A DNA stretch of 64,000 bases from the NCBI RefSeq assembly GCF_017357225.1, contig NZ_CP071608.1, positions 62,001-126,000 on the forward strand, given 5' to 3'. Both the position numbers and the translations under genes were made by a program. The notes beneath the pieces are model-generated. The model was given only the letters and a program-made list of their open reading frames with translations, was not told where the DNA came from and ran no database searches. This DNA comes from Rhizobium binae. GTDB taxonomy: Bacteria; Pseudomonadota; Alphaproteobacteria; Rhizobiales; Rhizobiaceae. Each line of letters begins with the position of its first letter. Within the stretch, counting starts at the first letter, position 1. This document shows positions 8,686 through 17,702 of this stretch, one piece after another.

Positions 8686-10215
8686 ATGGATCTCTGCACA
8701 CTGATTGACCGCAATGCGGCGGTTGCTCCAAACAAGGCCGCAATTCATTTCGAGGGTGAGACGCTAAGCTACGCCGCGTTGCGGGGATCTATCGAGCAAG
8801 CCGCCCGTGCCCTGAACAAAGAGCTGAGAGTCACTAAAGGCGATCGAGTCGCCATCCTCAGCCTGAACCGGCCCGAGTATCTAATTCTTCTCTATGCCTG
8901 TGCGCGTCTTGGCGCAATTATGCTGCCTTTGAACTGGCGGCTCGCGCCGGCTGAGCAGCTCTTCATCTTGTCCAATGCCGGAGCAAGGGTATTGGTTGTC
9001 GAGCAGGAGTTCAACAGCCTTCTGCCGCATCTGGCACACACACTGCCCGACACCTCAGTCGTCGGTTTGGACTTCACGCCCCCTCGCGGGAGCACATGGG
9101 GTAACCTGTTGGCCCAAGGCCGCGGTGATGGCGGTAACTCACATGCTGACTTGAGCTGCCCGCTTCTGATCGTCTACACTTCTGGCACTACCGGGCGGCC
9201 CAAAGGCGCGGTCCTCCGACAAGAAGCTTTGCTCTGGAACGGGGTGATGAGCCAGCACATGCATGCTCTGACGTCGGAAGATCATGTGTTGTCGGTACTA
9301 CCGTTCTTTCACGTGGGTGGGCTCAACATTCAGACCACTCCGGCTTTGCAACATGGTGCGACGGTCACTATCCATTCCCGATTTGCGGCAGGTGCGACAC
9401 TTACTGCATTTGAGCGCGATCGGCCAACACTAACGGCATTGGTTCCGACGGCCATCCAAACATTGACTGACCACGACGCGTGGTGGACGGCAGACCTGTA
9501 CTCCTTGAAGGCCGTTTCAACGGGCTCAACGATTGTGTCCCAGGCCCTGATCGAGCGCGTTACCGCGCGAGGGGTACCGGTCCTTCAAGTGTATGGCTCC
9601 ACAGAAACCTGCCCCATCGCCATCTACACGAGGCTTGGGGGTGATCTCTCACGCTGCGGGTCTATTGGCCTGCCGGGTCTATGCTGTGAGGCGATGATCA
9701 TTGATGAAGCCGGCAAGGAGTTGCCGGCGGGTGCCCCAGGCGAAATCGCAGTGCGCGGCCCGAATGTCTTCTGTGAATACTGGGGCGATCATCAAGCGAC
9801 CCGCGAGGCACTGTGTGACGGCTGGTATCGCACTGGTGACATCGGGTACCGGGATGCCAGCGGTCACTATTGGGTTCGCGATCGCAAAAAGAACCTCATT
9901 ATTTCCGGCGGAGAAAACATCTATCCAGCCGAAGTCGAGCGTGTGCTCGGGGAGCACCCTGATGTCAAGGAATGCGCCGTTGTCAGTCGGCATGATTCGC
10001 ACTGGGGCGAGGTGCCGGTCGCCTACGTGGTCAGGCGGGTGGGGGCACGGATCGAAGCGGAAGCATTGGCCGCGCATGTGCAGTCGCAGGTCGCTCGCTT
10101 CAAGGTCCCGCGGGAGTTCATTTTCACGAGGGAATTGCCGCGAACAGCCTTGGGCAAGATTCAGTACTCGATTTTGAAAGAGCTTCAAGCGCGGTCCCCC
10201 AATTCCGAGAATTAA
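8686..10215 (+). CDS. Acyl-CoA synthetase (AMP-dependent ligase)
   Basis: About 509 residues of the ANL adenylating superfamily. It has the P-loop YTSGTTGRPKG near residue 163, YGSTE near residue 305, the hinge motif GWYRTGDIG, and the C-terminal catalytic lysine in ALGKIQY. It activates a carboxylic acid to its acyl-AMP and then acyl-CoA, presumably the substrate of the adjacent carboxylase. I chose ATG 8686 because MDLCTLIDRNA matches usual family N-termini. A GTG at 8629 overlapping the upstream stop (TAGTG) would add 19 residues and has a weak AGGA before it. It is the last gene of the operon; an IS21 remnant follows. Confidence 0.88.
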   Translation: MDLCTLIDRNAAVAPNKAAIHFEGETLSYAALRGSIEQAARALNKELRVTKGDRVAILSLNRPEYLILLYACARLGAIMLPLNWRLAPAEQLFILSNAGARVLVVEQEFNSLLPHLAHTLPDTSVVGLDFTPPRGSTWGNLLAQGRGDGGNSHADLSCPLLIVYTSGTTGRPKGAVLRQEALLWNGVMSQHMHALTSEDHVLSVLPFFHVGGLNIQTTPALQHGATVTIHSRFAAGATLTAFERDRPTLTALVPTAIQTLTDHDAWWTADLYSLKAVSTGSTIVSQALIERVTARGVPVLQVYGSTETCPIAIYTRLGGDLSRCGSIGLPGLCCEAMIIDEAGKELPAGAPGEIAVRGPNVFCEYWGDHQATREALCDGWYRTGDIGYRDASGHYWVRDRKKNLIISGGENIYPAEVERVLGEHPDVKECAVVSRHDSHWGEVPVAYVVRRVGARIEAEALAAHVQSQVARFKVPREFIFTRELPRTALGKIQYSILKELQARSPNSEN

Positions 10216-10233
10216 CCGCCCCCTTGTTCCGAG

Positions 10234-10435
10234 ATGATGCCGCCCCCGGATTGGGGTGTTTATCCGGGTGTCCTGCTGATTGAGACGTTCGTCCTTTGAA
10301 AGGAAGGAACGGGATGCCAGCGGAGAGACTAAAGATGCGGCGTGTCCGCGAGATTCTGAGATACAGATTTGAGCTAGGGCTCGGCCCAAGTCGATTGCGG
10401 CGCGCGTTGGTGCGGTCCCGGCGGTAGCAATCGGG
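10234..10435 (+). mobile_element. IS21-family left end and istA N-terminal remnant
   Basis: TGATGCCGCCCCC is followed by a frame from ATG 10314 reading MPAERLKMRRVREILRYRFE, the standard N-terminus of IS21 IstA. A frameshift and stop come near 10425. Nothing else of the element remains. Confidence 0.7.
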
Positions 10436-10473
10436 GGGTACTCTTGTTTTCACTGCGTTAAGTTTACGCTGCC

Positions 10474-10574
10474 TCCATGAACGCTCCATCCGGCCTCCAC
10501 GGGACCTGAACCTACTCAGTACATACAGGCGCCAATGATGACTTGTGCCGACGAGACCAACGAAGGGGACATCC
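10474..10574 (+). repeat. Leader module copy 2 (upstream of the desaturase operon)
   Basis: Near-identical to the copy at 2669-2783, except that about 14 bp between two ACGCCAA direct repeats are missing, which removes the ribosome-binding site. The start ATGATGACTTGTGCCGACG is kept. It lies 281 bp upstream of the desaturase start in the same orientation. From 10575 to 10855 no other gene is seen. Confidence 0.55.
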
Positions 10575-10855
10575 TCCGGATCTTAATCGGAAAGATTGAA
10601 CGAAACTCTGAAGATTGGCTTCTCGTGACAATGCAAGAACTATTCGGTCCACACTACGAATACGCCGGCCTTCAAATGTGCCCAGCGCACGGCCGCGCTC
10701 CGCAGAGCTTCGACAGTCGGCTTACGGTTCGCTCGCCCATGCGAGACGTCGCGCCGAGTTTCCGCTTTCCGTCCGTGGGATGCTGCAGAGGGCGATGTCA
10801 CGTTATCAGCCTATGCGACGGAATGGCGCTTCAATATCGAGCAAAAGGTATTTTC

Positions 10856-11941
10856 ATGAACAGTCATGCTCAACCTCTCTATAAAGGTATCGAAGCGCCT
10901 GATCGCTATACGCACCATCACTTCGATCGATCTATCACCGGTGACATCAAGGCTCTTGCGACTGACAATTGGCATGGCCCATTTTACATCGTTAAGGACT
11001 ATGCGGTGATCGCTACCCTTGTGTGGCTGGTGGTTGATGTAAGCTGGTGGTTTTATCCTCTCGCGGTAATCATGATCGGCGCGCATCAAAGGGGCATTTC
11101 CACCATTTTGCACGATTCCGCGCATGGCGTTCTGACAAAGAATCGCTTGCTGAACTTCCTGCTCGGCACGTGGCCAACCGCCTGGCCGATCTTTCAGCGC
11201 CACTTTGCCTACAAGGAGTCTCATGTCCATAATCATCACCCCTTCCTTGGCAGAGCCGACGCCGATCCCGACCTAGAGTTCTTTATAAAGGAAGGCGTAT
11301 TCACGCCGCGGACGGATCGTTCCTTTATCTGGAAGATCATTGTTCTTCCGTTACTCGGATCGAAGACCTACGCTTATTTCAGGTATCTGGTACGTAACAG
11401 ATACCAGGTAATTGTCGCTTCCCTTTCCGGCAAGGAGAGCGCTACGCGAGTTCAGCGTGGAGAAGGGTGGCGCTGTGAATTCGATCGCTGGGGCTTCTAT
11501 GCATTCTGGGCGTCTATTGCCGCGGCGGGTCTGGTCTCCGGCTATTTCCTGGAATTCCTCCTGCTCTGGGTCGTTCCCTACGTCACCTCATTCCATATCA
11601 TCGGATGGTTCATCGAGATGTCTGAGCACTGCAGCTCCATCGACAACCAGCACGTCAACCTTCATATGGCGCGAAACCGTCAAAGCCGGAACATCGAGAA
11701 GTGGCTGACGGGCATCAACAACGACAACTATCATCTCGATCATCACCTCGATCCGACCACCCCATTCTGGCGTCTACCTGAGGCGCACGCCATCCGCATG
11801 CGCGATCTCGAATATGCGGCGCACTGCTCCGAGACAGGCGGGATATTTCAGTCTGGCGCAAATGGTGAACCTTCCATTCTGATGCTGATCAGGGACCAGA
11901 ATCTGAAGCGCTTTATCGAAAGCGCGCTGTTGCCGGCCTAA
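10856..11941 (+). CDS. Membrane desaturase, RtxC-like (fatty-acid desaturase superfamily)
   Basis: 361 residues. The three histidine boxes of membrane di-iron desaturases are present: HDSAH near residue 84, HVHNHH near 122, and YHLDHH near 291. Hydrophobic membrane segments lie around residues 45-75 and 220-250. I start at ATG 10856 with AAGG seven bases upstream; the frame is open further 5' but that part runs through repeat DNA. Its neighbours are an O-acetylhomoserine-sulfhydrylase-like enzyme, a class-I amidotransferase and a DMT exporter. In Bradyrhizobium elkanii the desaturase RtxC, sitting beside such genes, converts dihydrorhizobitoxine to the enol-ether amino acid rhizobitoxine. By this context I infer a vinylglycine-type amino-acid desaturase rather than a lipid desaturase. 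No experiment supports this here. Confidence 0.75.
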   Translation: MNSHAQPLYKGIEAPDRYTHHHFDRSITGDIKALATDNWHGPFYIVKDYAVIATLVWLVVDVSWWFYPLAVIMIGAHQRGISTILHDSAHGVLTKNRLLNFLLGTWPTAWPIFQRHFAYKESHVHNHHPFLGRADADPDLEFFIKEGVFTPRTDRSFIWKIIVLPLLGSKTYAYFRYLVRNRYQVIVASLSGKESATRVQRGEGWRCEFDRWGFYAFWASIAAAGLVSGYFLEFLLLWVVPYVTSFHIIGWFIEMSEHCSSIDNQHVNLHMARNRQSRNIEKWLTGINNDNYHLDHHLDPTTPFWRLPEAHAIRMRDLEYAAHCSETGGIFQSGANGEPSILMLIRDQNLKRFIESALLPA

Positions 11942-11981
11942 ACGCCAATTCTCGAGAAGAACAGATTTCCGGAGACAACCA

Positions 11982-13328
11982 ATGCCGACCAAAACCCAGA
12001 GAAATATCGCCACAACACAACCCGTTCCGGCGCCGGCGCTGCACGTTGAGACGGCGGTGCTTCACGGTAGCTATCGTTACGATCCGACAACACTCGCGAC
12101 GACTGTGCCGATCTACCTCTCGAATGCCTATGCTTTTGAATCTATTGATCACGCATCAGACATATTTGATCTGCGAAGAGAGGGACGCACCTATTCGCGG
12201 TTGATGAACCCGACGACGGATATACTCGAGCAACGCATTGCTTCTCTGGAGGGCGGCGTCGCGGCTTTGGCGACGTCGTCGGGCCAGGCCGCGATTATGC
12301 TCGCCATTTTGAATATTGCGGTGGCGGGCGACAACATTGTGAGTTCCGCTCATCTATATGGCGGGACAATCAATCTGCTTTCTAGTACCTTTCAAAGGCT
12401 CGGGATCGAAACGCGTTTCGTCGATCCGGGCGATCCTACACGTTTCCGCGAAGCCTCAGACGACCGTACGCGTTGTTGGTTTGCCGAAGCATTGCCCAAT
12501 CCGAAACTCACACCTTTCCCGATCGTGGAGGTCGGCGCGATTGCACATGAAATGGGCATTCTGCTCATCATCGACAATACCATGACCCCTCTCATCACAC
12601 GCCCGCTTGAGCTCGGCGCGCATGTGACCTTGCACTCCACGTCAAAATACATCTGCGGCCACGGCACCACGATTGGTGGGGTCGTCGTGGATGGCGGCAC
12701 CTTTGATTGGGACGCCTGTTCCGAACGATTTCCGTTGATGACCCGCCCTGATGTCTCCCATGGCAATATCCGTTGGCTCGAAGCTGCGCGTGATCTGCCC
12801 GGTCCCTATGGAGCCAGCCCTTTCCTGCTCAAGATGCGCAATACGCTCATGCGTGACTTTGGCCCCTGTCCGTCACCATTCGCATCGTTTCTCTGCATCC
12901 AGGGCCTGGAGACGCTGCCATTGCGGATGCCGCGACATTGCTCCAATGCCCGCCGCGTCGCTGAATATCTCAAGGAGCATCGGAACGTCCTCGACGTGAC
13001 CTATCCGAGTCTTGGCGGAACGCTGGAACGACGTCGCGCCGAGCAAAACATGGGCGACCATGGCGGCCCGATGATCGTTTTCGAGATCGCCGGCGGTATC
13101 GATGCCGGCCGCCGGTTTATCGAGCGCCTACAACTCGTCTACCATGTTGCAAACATCGGCGATGCGAGGACACTCGCCACGCATCCGGCCTCCACGACGC
13201 ATGCGTCAGTGCCGCAAGCAGCGCGCCTGGCTTCCGGCGTGCGCGACGGAACGATTCGGATTTCCGTCGGGCTTGAACATGTCGACGATATCCTTGCTGA
13301 TATCGGTCAAGCCCTTGAAGAGGCCTGA
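11982..13328 (+). CDS. Cys/Met-metabolism PLP enzyme, O-acetylhomoserine sulfhydrylase-like
   Basis: 448 residues of the trans-sulfuration family. It has the tetramer-contact YSRLMNPTTD near residue 75, SGQAAIMLAI, IIDNTM, and the PLP lysine in HSTSKYICGHG near residue 220. The C-terminal RISVGLEHVDDI is typical of the family. Length and sequence fit O-acetylhomoserine aminocarboxypropyltransferases (MetY type), which add a nucleophile to the four-carbon skeleton of O-acetylhomoserine. In rtx clusters the C-terminal half of RtxA is such a domain and makes an ether (dihydrorhizobitoxine) instead of a thioether; the N-terminal aminotransferase half of RtxA is absent here. It lies 40 bp after the desaturase. 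Confidence 0.85.
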   Translation: MPTKTQRNIATTQPVPAPALHVETAVLHGSYRYDPTTLATTVPIYLSNAYAFESIDHASDIFDLRREGRTYSRLMNPTTDILEQRIASLEGGVAALATSSGQAAIMLAILNIAVAGDNIVSSAHLYGGTINLLSSTFQRLGIETRFVDPGDPTRFREASDDRTRCWFAEALPNPKLTPFPIVEVGAIAHEMGILLIIDNTMTPLITRPLELGAHVTLHSTSKYICGHGTTIGGVVVDGGTFDWDACSERFPLMTRPDVSHGNIRWLEAARDLPGPYGASPFLLKMRNTLMRDFGPCPSPFASFLCIQGLETLPLRMPRHCSNARRVAEYLKEHRNVLDVTYPSLGGTLERRRAEQNMGDHGGPMIVFEIAGGIDAGRRFIERLQLVYHVANIGDARTLATHPASTTHASVPQAARLASGVRDGTIRISVGLEHVDDILADIGQALEEA

Positions 13329-13341
13329 CATAGTGGCCGCT

Positions 13342-14118
13342 ATGGCAGAAGACAGCCCGGCAATCGTTGGTGTCGTTTGCAATCGCCAGACGGTCGACGG
13401 CGTTGATTATGATGTGGTGCGCGCCCGTTATCTCGAAGCGTTGCACCTCACCGCTGGCGTCGTGCCAGTCCTGATCCCAGGGGGACTTGCCGACAAAGAG
13501 TTGCGGACCTGCCTGTTGGCCTTCAATGGATTGCTCCTGACCGGCGCGGCGTCAAATGTATCACCTTCACGATACGGGGGTCCGATGGCTTGCGCCAGCA
13601 CGCTCGATCTTGATCGCGACAGGACGAGCATCGCTGCGATTGAGATTGCTTTGTCGCTGGGCGTCCCCTTGTTCGGAATCTGCCGTGGGCTGCAGGAACT
13701 CAATGTTGCACTTGGAGGCACCCTTTCAACCAATATCTCGGAAGGTGAAGGCCGAGGTGTGCATGTTGAAGATCTGTCTCTCGCGCGTGATCTTCAATAC
13801 GCTCCCTCACATGCAATTGTCGCTGAAGGTAACGGCCATATCGCGGAGTGCATTCGCCGCCTGAAGACAAATTCTGTTTCAGTCAACACACTGCACGAGC
13901 AGGGCATTGCACAATTGGCGGATGGTCTTGCTGTCGATGCGCGGTGCGTGGACGGCGTCATCGAAGCCGTATCGGTAAAGGAAGCAACGACATTTGCCGC
14001 AGCTGTGCAATGGCATCCTGAATGGTTTCACGTCGAGGATCCGCTCAGCGGTGAAATCTTCCGCGCCTTCGGTGAGGCGTGCCACTTGCATGTGAAAAGA
14101 AAGATGTTACAGCCGTGA
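13342..14118 (+). CDS. Class-I glutamine amidotransferase / gamma-glutamyl hydrolase-like (peptidase C26)
   Basis: 258 residues. The catalytic cysteine is in FGICRGLQELN (about residue 114), and the His/Glu pair is in QWHPEW near residue 224, as in PuuD-type gamma-glutamyl-GABA hydrolases. It could remove a gamma-glutamyl protecting group from an amine or transfer amide nitrogen. A GTG at 13333, nine bases upstream in frame, is better spaced from AGAGG and may be the real start. It follows the PLP enzyme by 13 bp and its stop overlaps the start of the exporter gene, so it belongs to the same operon. An amidotransferase gene also occurs in known rtx operons. Confidence 0.82.
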   Translation: MAEDSPAIVGVVCNRQTVDGVDYDVVRARYLEALHLTAGVVPVLIPGGLADKELRTCLLAFNGLLLTGAASNVSPSRYGGPMACASTLDLDRDRTSIAAIEIALSLGVPLFGICRGLQELNVALGGTLSTNISEGEGRGVHVEDLSLARDLQYAPSHAIVAEGNGHIAECIRRLKTNSVSVNTLHEQGIAQLADGLAVDARCVDGVIEAVSVKEATTFAAAVQWHPEWFHVEDPLSGEIFRAFGEACHLHVKRKMLQP

Positions 14119-15044
14119 AAAGTACTTGTCCTTCGCCAGTTGCCGGCGCTGCTTTCGCCCTTTTTGCGGCTCTTTCAAATGGAACCGTCGGTGTACTGTC
14201 CCGCTTCGCCTTCAATGAAGGTCTCGATCATACGGCCGTCGCGTTCTGGCGTTGCGGTATCGCGCTTTCGCTGATTTCGATCATCGTTGTCTGGAAAGCT
14301 GGGGGTCTGGCCCGATTAACTGCGGCTTTCGCGGGGTCGTGGAAAATTGCGGTTTGCTCCGCACTTGGCATCTTTACGCTTTATCATTTTGAAACCAGCG
14401 CCTTCGCTTATGCGCCGATCCCGCTTGTCGCCATCCTAGTTTTTGCCGGTGGGCTTGGCGCAATCGCGCTCGACATCATCATCCTGAAGGAAAGAGTAAC
14501 GATGGGGAAAGCGTTTGCCATAGCTATGGTCGTTCTCGGCGGTTTCTTCCTGATCTCTGGCGACGGGCTGGAAACGGGAAGCTTGATGGGCGTCACTCTC
14601 GCCCTCATTGCCGGCCTGGGTTATGCCAGCTTCATCTTTGCATGGAAATTCTTCAAACTCCGCTCTTCCTTGGAAAATTTGTGGTTGTTCCTGGCGTATG
14701 GACTGGTCATGCTCGCCGTGCCCTATTTCTGGAGCGGTGCACAAATCCCATCAGCAAACGCTTTGCCGAGCCTGTTGTCGCTTGGCGTTATTCCGTCTTT
14801 TTGCGGCTTTTACTGCACGATCCTCGCCCTGCGGCATATCGAAGCGTACAAAACACAGGTCATCGAATCGAGCGAGCCGTTCTTTTCCGCGCTCTTTGCC
14901 GCCATGTTCTTCGGCGAATGGCTGACAGGTTCAGGAATGTGTGCGTCCCTAGCTATCATTCTTGGTGCGTTAATCACGTCAACGCCTGATCGTCGTTGGC
15001 GTCCCCACACAGTTACGTGCAATCGGCGAAAGAGAGTAACGTGA
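14115..15044 (+). CDS. EamA/DMT-family exporter
   Basis: About 309 residues with ten hydrophobic segments arranged as two EamA repeats (roughly residues 10-140 and 155-295), typical of drug/metabolite transporters in the inner membrane. The GTG at 14115 overlaps the upstream stop (GTGA); a longer GTG start at 14079 is possible. As last gene of the desaturase operon it most simply exports the operon's amino-acid-like product. A truncated luxR copy abuts its 3' end. Confidence 0.85.
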   Translation: MKSTCPSPVAGAAFALFAALSNGTVGVLSRFAFNEGLDHTAVAFWRCGIALSLISIIVVWKAGGLARLTAAFAGSWKIAVCSALGIFTLYHFETSAFAYAPIPLVAILVFAGGLGAIALDIIILKERVTMGKAFAIAMVVLGGFFLISGDGLETGSLMGVTLALIAGLGYASFIFAWKFFKLRSSLENLWLFLAYGLVMLAVPYFWSGAQIPSANALPSLLSLGVIPSFCGFYCTILALRHIEAYKTQVIESSEPFFSALFAAMFFGEWLTGSGMCASLAIILGALITSTPDRRWRPHTVTCNRRKRVT

Positions 15045-15053
15045 CAACACCAA

Positions 15054-15452
15054 CGACGCATCTTCAATGACGCTAAAAAGTTCGGTTTGAACGCGGGTGT
15101 TACTGTTCCCTTCCGCGGGCAGGCGGGCATTTCCTCGACAATGAGTTTTGTGCAAAAAGAAGCGAGTGAAATGAAGGACTTTGAAATCAACCACCTCCAA
15201 TCGGCCGCCTGGGTATTTCATTTGAAGGTCGTGAACACCTTAGACTGCAACGGCGACTATCCCGGCCTGACTGGGCGTGAAAAGGAGTGTCTTTCATGAG
15301 TCGCAAAAGGAAAGTCGTCTTGGGACATCTTAGCGATACTCGGAATTTCCTTAAATACAATCAATTATCAATCAAAAACGGCATAAGGAAAATGAAGACC
15401 CGGGACAGAATAGTTGAGGTGTTGAGAGCGGCAAGATTTGGATTTGATTGAG
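15054..15452 (+). pseudogene. 3' fragment of a LuxR-type regulator (copy of the gene at 41271)
   Basis: This segment is a close copy of the last ~400 bp of the intact luxR-type gene ending at 42011 (shared stretches such as GAAAAGGAGTGTCTTTCATG). It starts in the middle of the ligand-binding domain, has TGA in place of a tryptophan codon in the hinge, and a one-base deletion in the HTH region. The 5' half is missing. About 45 bp after its end a further short match to 42220-42265 is seen (GCAGCGATTCG and TTTGACGCGA), so the duplication extended past the gene. Confidence 0.85.
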
Positions 15453-15527
15453 TTTCCGCCGTAACCGTAAACAAACGGCGGCTGCAGCGATTCGCGTTCA
15501 GGGTTTGACGCGACGCGTCTCGATGGT

Positions 15528-15815
15528 GTTGTCACGTTAAGTTTCTCTGGCTGGAAAGTCAGCGGCTCGTGGTTATTCAGGCGACACAGGCCGCAATTTT
15601 CCATGCATCGAAAGCTTCGAGCCGGCGGTAGCGTATTGTTTGCCCGGCGCGGCGACGGGACGGAACTGAAAAAGCAATTGCGGGTCGCTGAGCGCATGGA
15701 GACGAACCGTTGCAACGTGCCTGGTGATCGGTGGCCTTGCGTGGTTCGTTCCCGTTTTCGAAACGGCAGATGGCTGTCTCGGCCCCGATTATTGAGGCCC
15801 TGTCCGACCAATGGT
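15528..15815 (-). mobile_element. IS6-family transposase C-terminal remnant and terminal end
   Basis: The minus strand encodes the IS6-family C-terminus (DSHLPFRKRER, RSPGTLQRFVSM, with frameshifts). The end TTGTCACGTTAAG at 15528-15540 matches the end found at 2530-2541. It interrupts the DNA that follows the luxR fragment. Confidence 0.7.
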
Positions 15816-16173
15816 CAAGGCCGGGTGCTACTTTCGCCTTTGCTGCACCGTAGAAGCGGAGCTTATCGGTGATGATCCGTTTGGAGCAAAGTCATAGCGC
15901 TTCATTAACGCCACCAGCACGCGCTTCGCTGCCCTATCCCGCGGGAATATACCATCAACCAATGCTGAAGAGCGGTATTAAGCGGAAGCAGCCATGGCCG
16001 CATAACTTGAACGAAATGGTCCCGAGTAAATCCGGCGCGGTTCAACCTCACGCAAATGCGGGATGTTCTTGCAACACCTCATTTGCTAGTTTTCCTCTGC
16101 CGATGTGATCTTCTTGCTGAGGTCCTTATCCGTCGAGCGCACGTGGATGCGCAAAATACGTGAGTTCACTTGC
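15816..16173. other. Intergenic region downstream of the RepA-like gene
   Basis: No RepB or RepC homologue is seen where repABC order would predict one. A 25-codon frame (GTG at 16165) follows the repA stop on the minus strand but has no recognisable similarity. Confidence 0.4.
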
Positions 16174-17436
16174 TTAGCCTCTGGATTCGGAACTCGCCTT
16201 TCCTGCAGTCGTCGAGCGCGAAGCCAGCGAGACATAGAACGGGGCGCGGCCCCAAACCTCGAACATGATGTCCATTATCTCTGCATTGGCGCAATTCAGC
16301 GATTTCATCGCTTGCTCGTACGACGATCGGCCTACCGCTCCGCTTGAGAGCTCATACAATGATCGGCCTTTGTCCCGCGCTTGCCGGATCGCGTCCGACT
16401 CCCAGACGGTTGCTGTCAACAGATCATCCCCCAGGGATTCCCGCAACATTGCGATTGACTTCTGCTGTGAGACGTCACGCGGATCGTGCCTTGTCACCAG
16501 ATATTTGAAGAAATCATGATTTATGGTCCTCCCAGCCCTTTCGATCAGTGCGACGAAATGCGTGAAAGAGTAGAGGGACGAGGTCATTGACACGATCTCA
16601 GGCATCTCAGGGCGGACCGTCACAAGAACGCCGGTTGCTGCTTCATATGCACCCGCGGTCAGAAAGTCTCCATCTCCGCAGGCGAGAACGATCACATCAT
16701 AATCCGCCTCAACTTCCTTAAGCGCAGACACCATCCTGGCGCTAGCGTCCGGGTACCTCAATTTCTCGCCACGGAAGCGCCGGCCACACTCCTCTTCAAA
16801 AAAAGAGAGTTCGGCAGAGCCCGGAACGAGATCAAGACCATCAAAAAGGGTGGGTTGGATTGCTGACCGCATACTTTCCTGATGCTCGTCAAAGCGTATC
16901 GCCGCATAGATGCTCGCATTGTGGACTGGATAACCAAAGTAGTAAAAACCGAACATCTTAGATAACGAGCCGTGCGAATCGAGATCTATAGCGAGGACGC
17001 GGAAACCTTGAAGTGCAAGGCCTTGAGCCAGATAAAACGATGTGGTGGTGCTTGCGGGACCGGCGACTACCGAGATGATCTGCAGCTTATCACCCTCGCG
17101 TCGCCGCGGGCGAAACTTCAAAGCCTCTTTTGGACGGGCTGAAGCGAGATGATTACGGAGTTCGTTGATCTGTTCAAGTGTATAGGAGCGTCGTCCTGCG
17201 GTCCCAAGCTCGGGTGTCGGGCCTTGCCCATCAATTGACAACTGGCGCAGATAGCTACCCGACACACCGAGAATCTCAGCGACCTCGCCCAACGAGAACG
17301 AGCGCAAGGTCCTGAGGGGAAGTGGTGCTCTGGCAGCCACGCCCTGCGCCTTTATGGAAGCCCAAATACTATCGCTATGGCGCCGAACGCGCTCCACTAT
17401 ACGCTCTTCATCGTCTGGTTTCTCGGATTGTGGCAT
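16174..17436 (-). CDS. Orphan RepA-like (ParA-type) protein with degenerate Walker A motif
   Basis: 420 residues collinear with RepA partition ATPases of repABC plasmids. The N-terminal HTH region (LRSFSLGEVAEILGVSGSYLRQLS) and GRRSYTLEQINELR at residues 80-95 are clear, followed by the ATPase fold with RVLAIDLDSHGSLSKMFG. The P-loop should read KGGSGKTTT but is AGPASTTTS near residue 126, lacking both signature lysines and the glycines, so ATP hydrolysis is unlikely. No repB, repC or origin follows. The frame is otherwise intact over the full family length, which argues for retained function, perhaps as a DNA-binding regulator, or for recent loss. ATG 17436 is the first Met. Confidence 0.85.
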   Translation of the reverse strand: MPQSEKPDDEERIVERVRRHSDSIWASIKAQGVAARAPLPLRTLRSFSLGEVAEILGVSGSYLRQLSIDGQGPTPELGTAGRRSYTLEQINELRNHLASARPKEALKFRPRRREGDKLQIISVVAGPASTTTSFYLAQGLALQGFRVLAIDLDSHGSLSKMFGFYYFGYPVHNASIYAAIRFDEHQESMRSAIQPTLFDGLDLVPGSAELSFFEEECGRRFRGEKLRYPDASARMVSALKEVEADYDVIVLACGDGDFLTAGAYEAATGVLVTVRPEMPEIVSMTSSLYSFTHFVALIERAGRTINHDFFKYLVTRHDPRDVSQQKSIAMLRESLGDDLLTATVWESDAIRQARDKGRSLYELSSGAVGRSSYEQAMKSLNCANAEIMDIMFEVWGRAPFYVSLASRSTTAGKASSESRG

Positions 17437-17702
17437 AAATAACCTCGTGACGGGTTTTGTAGTGAATGACGGTTCTATTACGACATTAGGTAGGCAGCAG
17501 TCAATATGCTTCGCCTCATCGCTCTATCGAGACGGCCTTTCGTCAGCCTCATATGATGTAGTTGTATTGCTCCTCTTCGTGAAAGCGCAGCGAAGCATTT
17601 CCTCGGCGACCCGCTTCGGGCTCGGGCGTGGGTCAGTCTTCGAGCGGAAGTATGTTCCTCCATCGCGGGGGCCTTTGCAGGTGAAGCAATCGATCCAGCC
17701 GC
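17437..17702. other. Short unassigned region between repA-like and sugar-binding pseudogene
   Basis: A minus-strand frame with the segment DPRPSPKRVAEEMLRCAF is open here, but I do not recognise it. It probably also contains the promoter of the repA-like gene. Confidence 0.3.
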
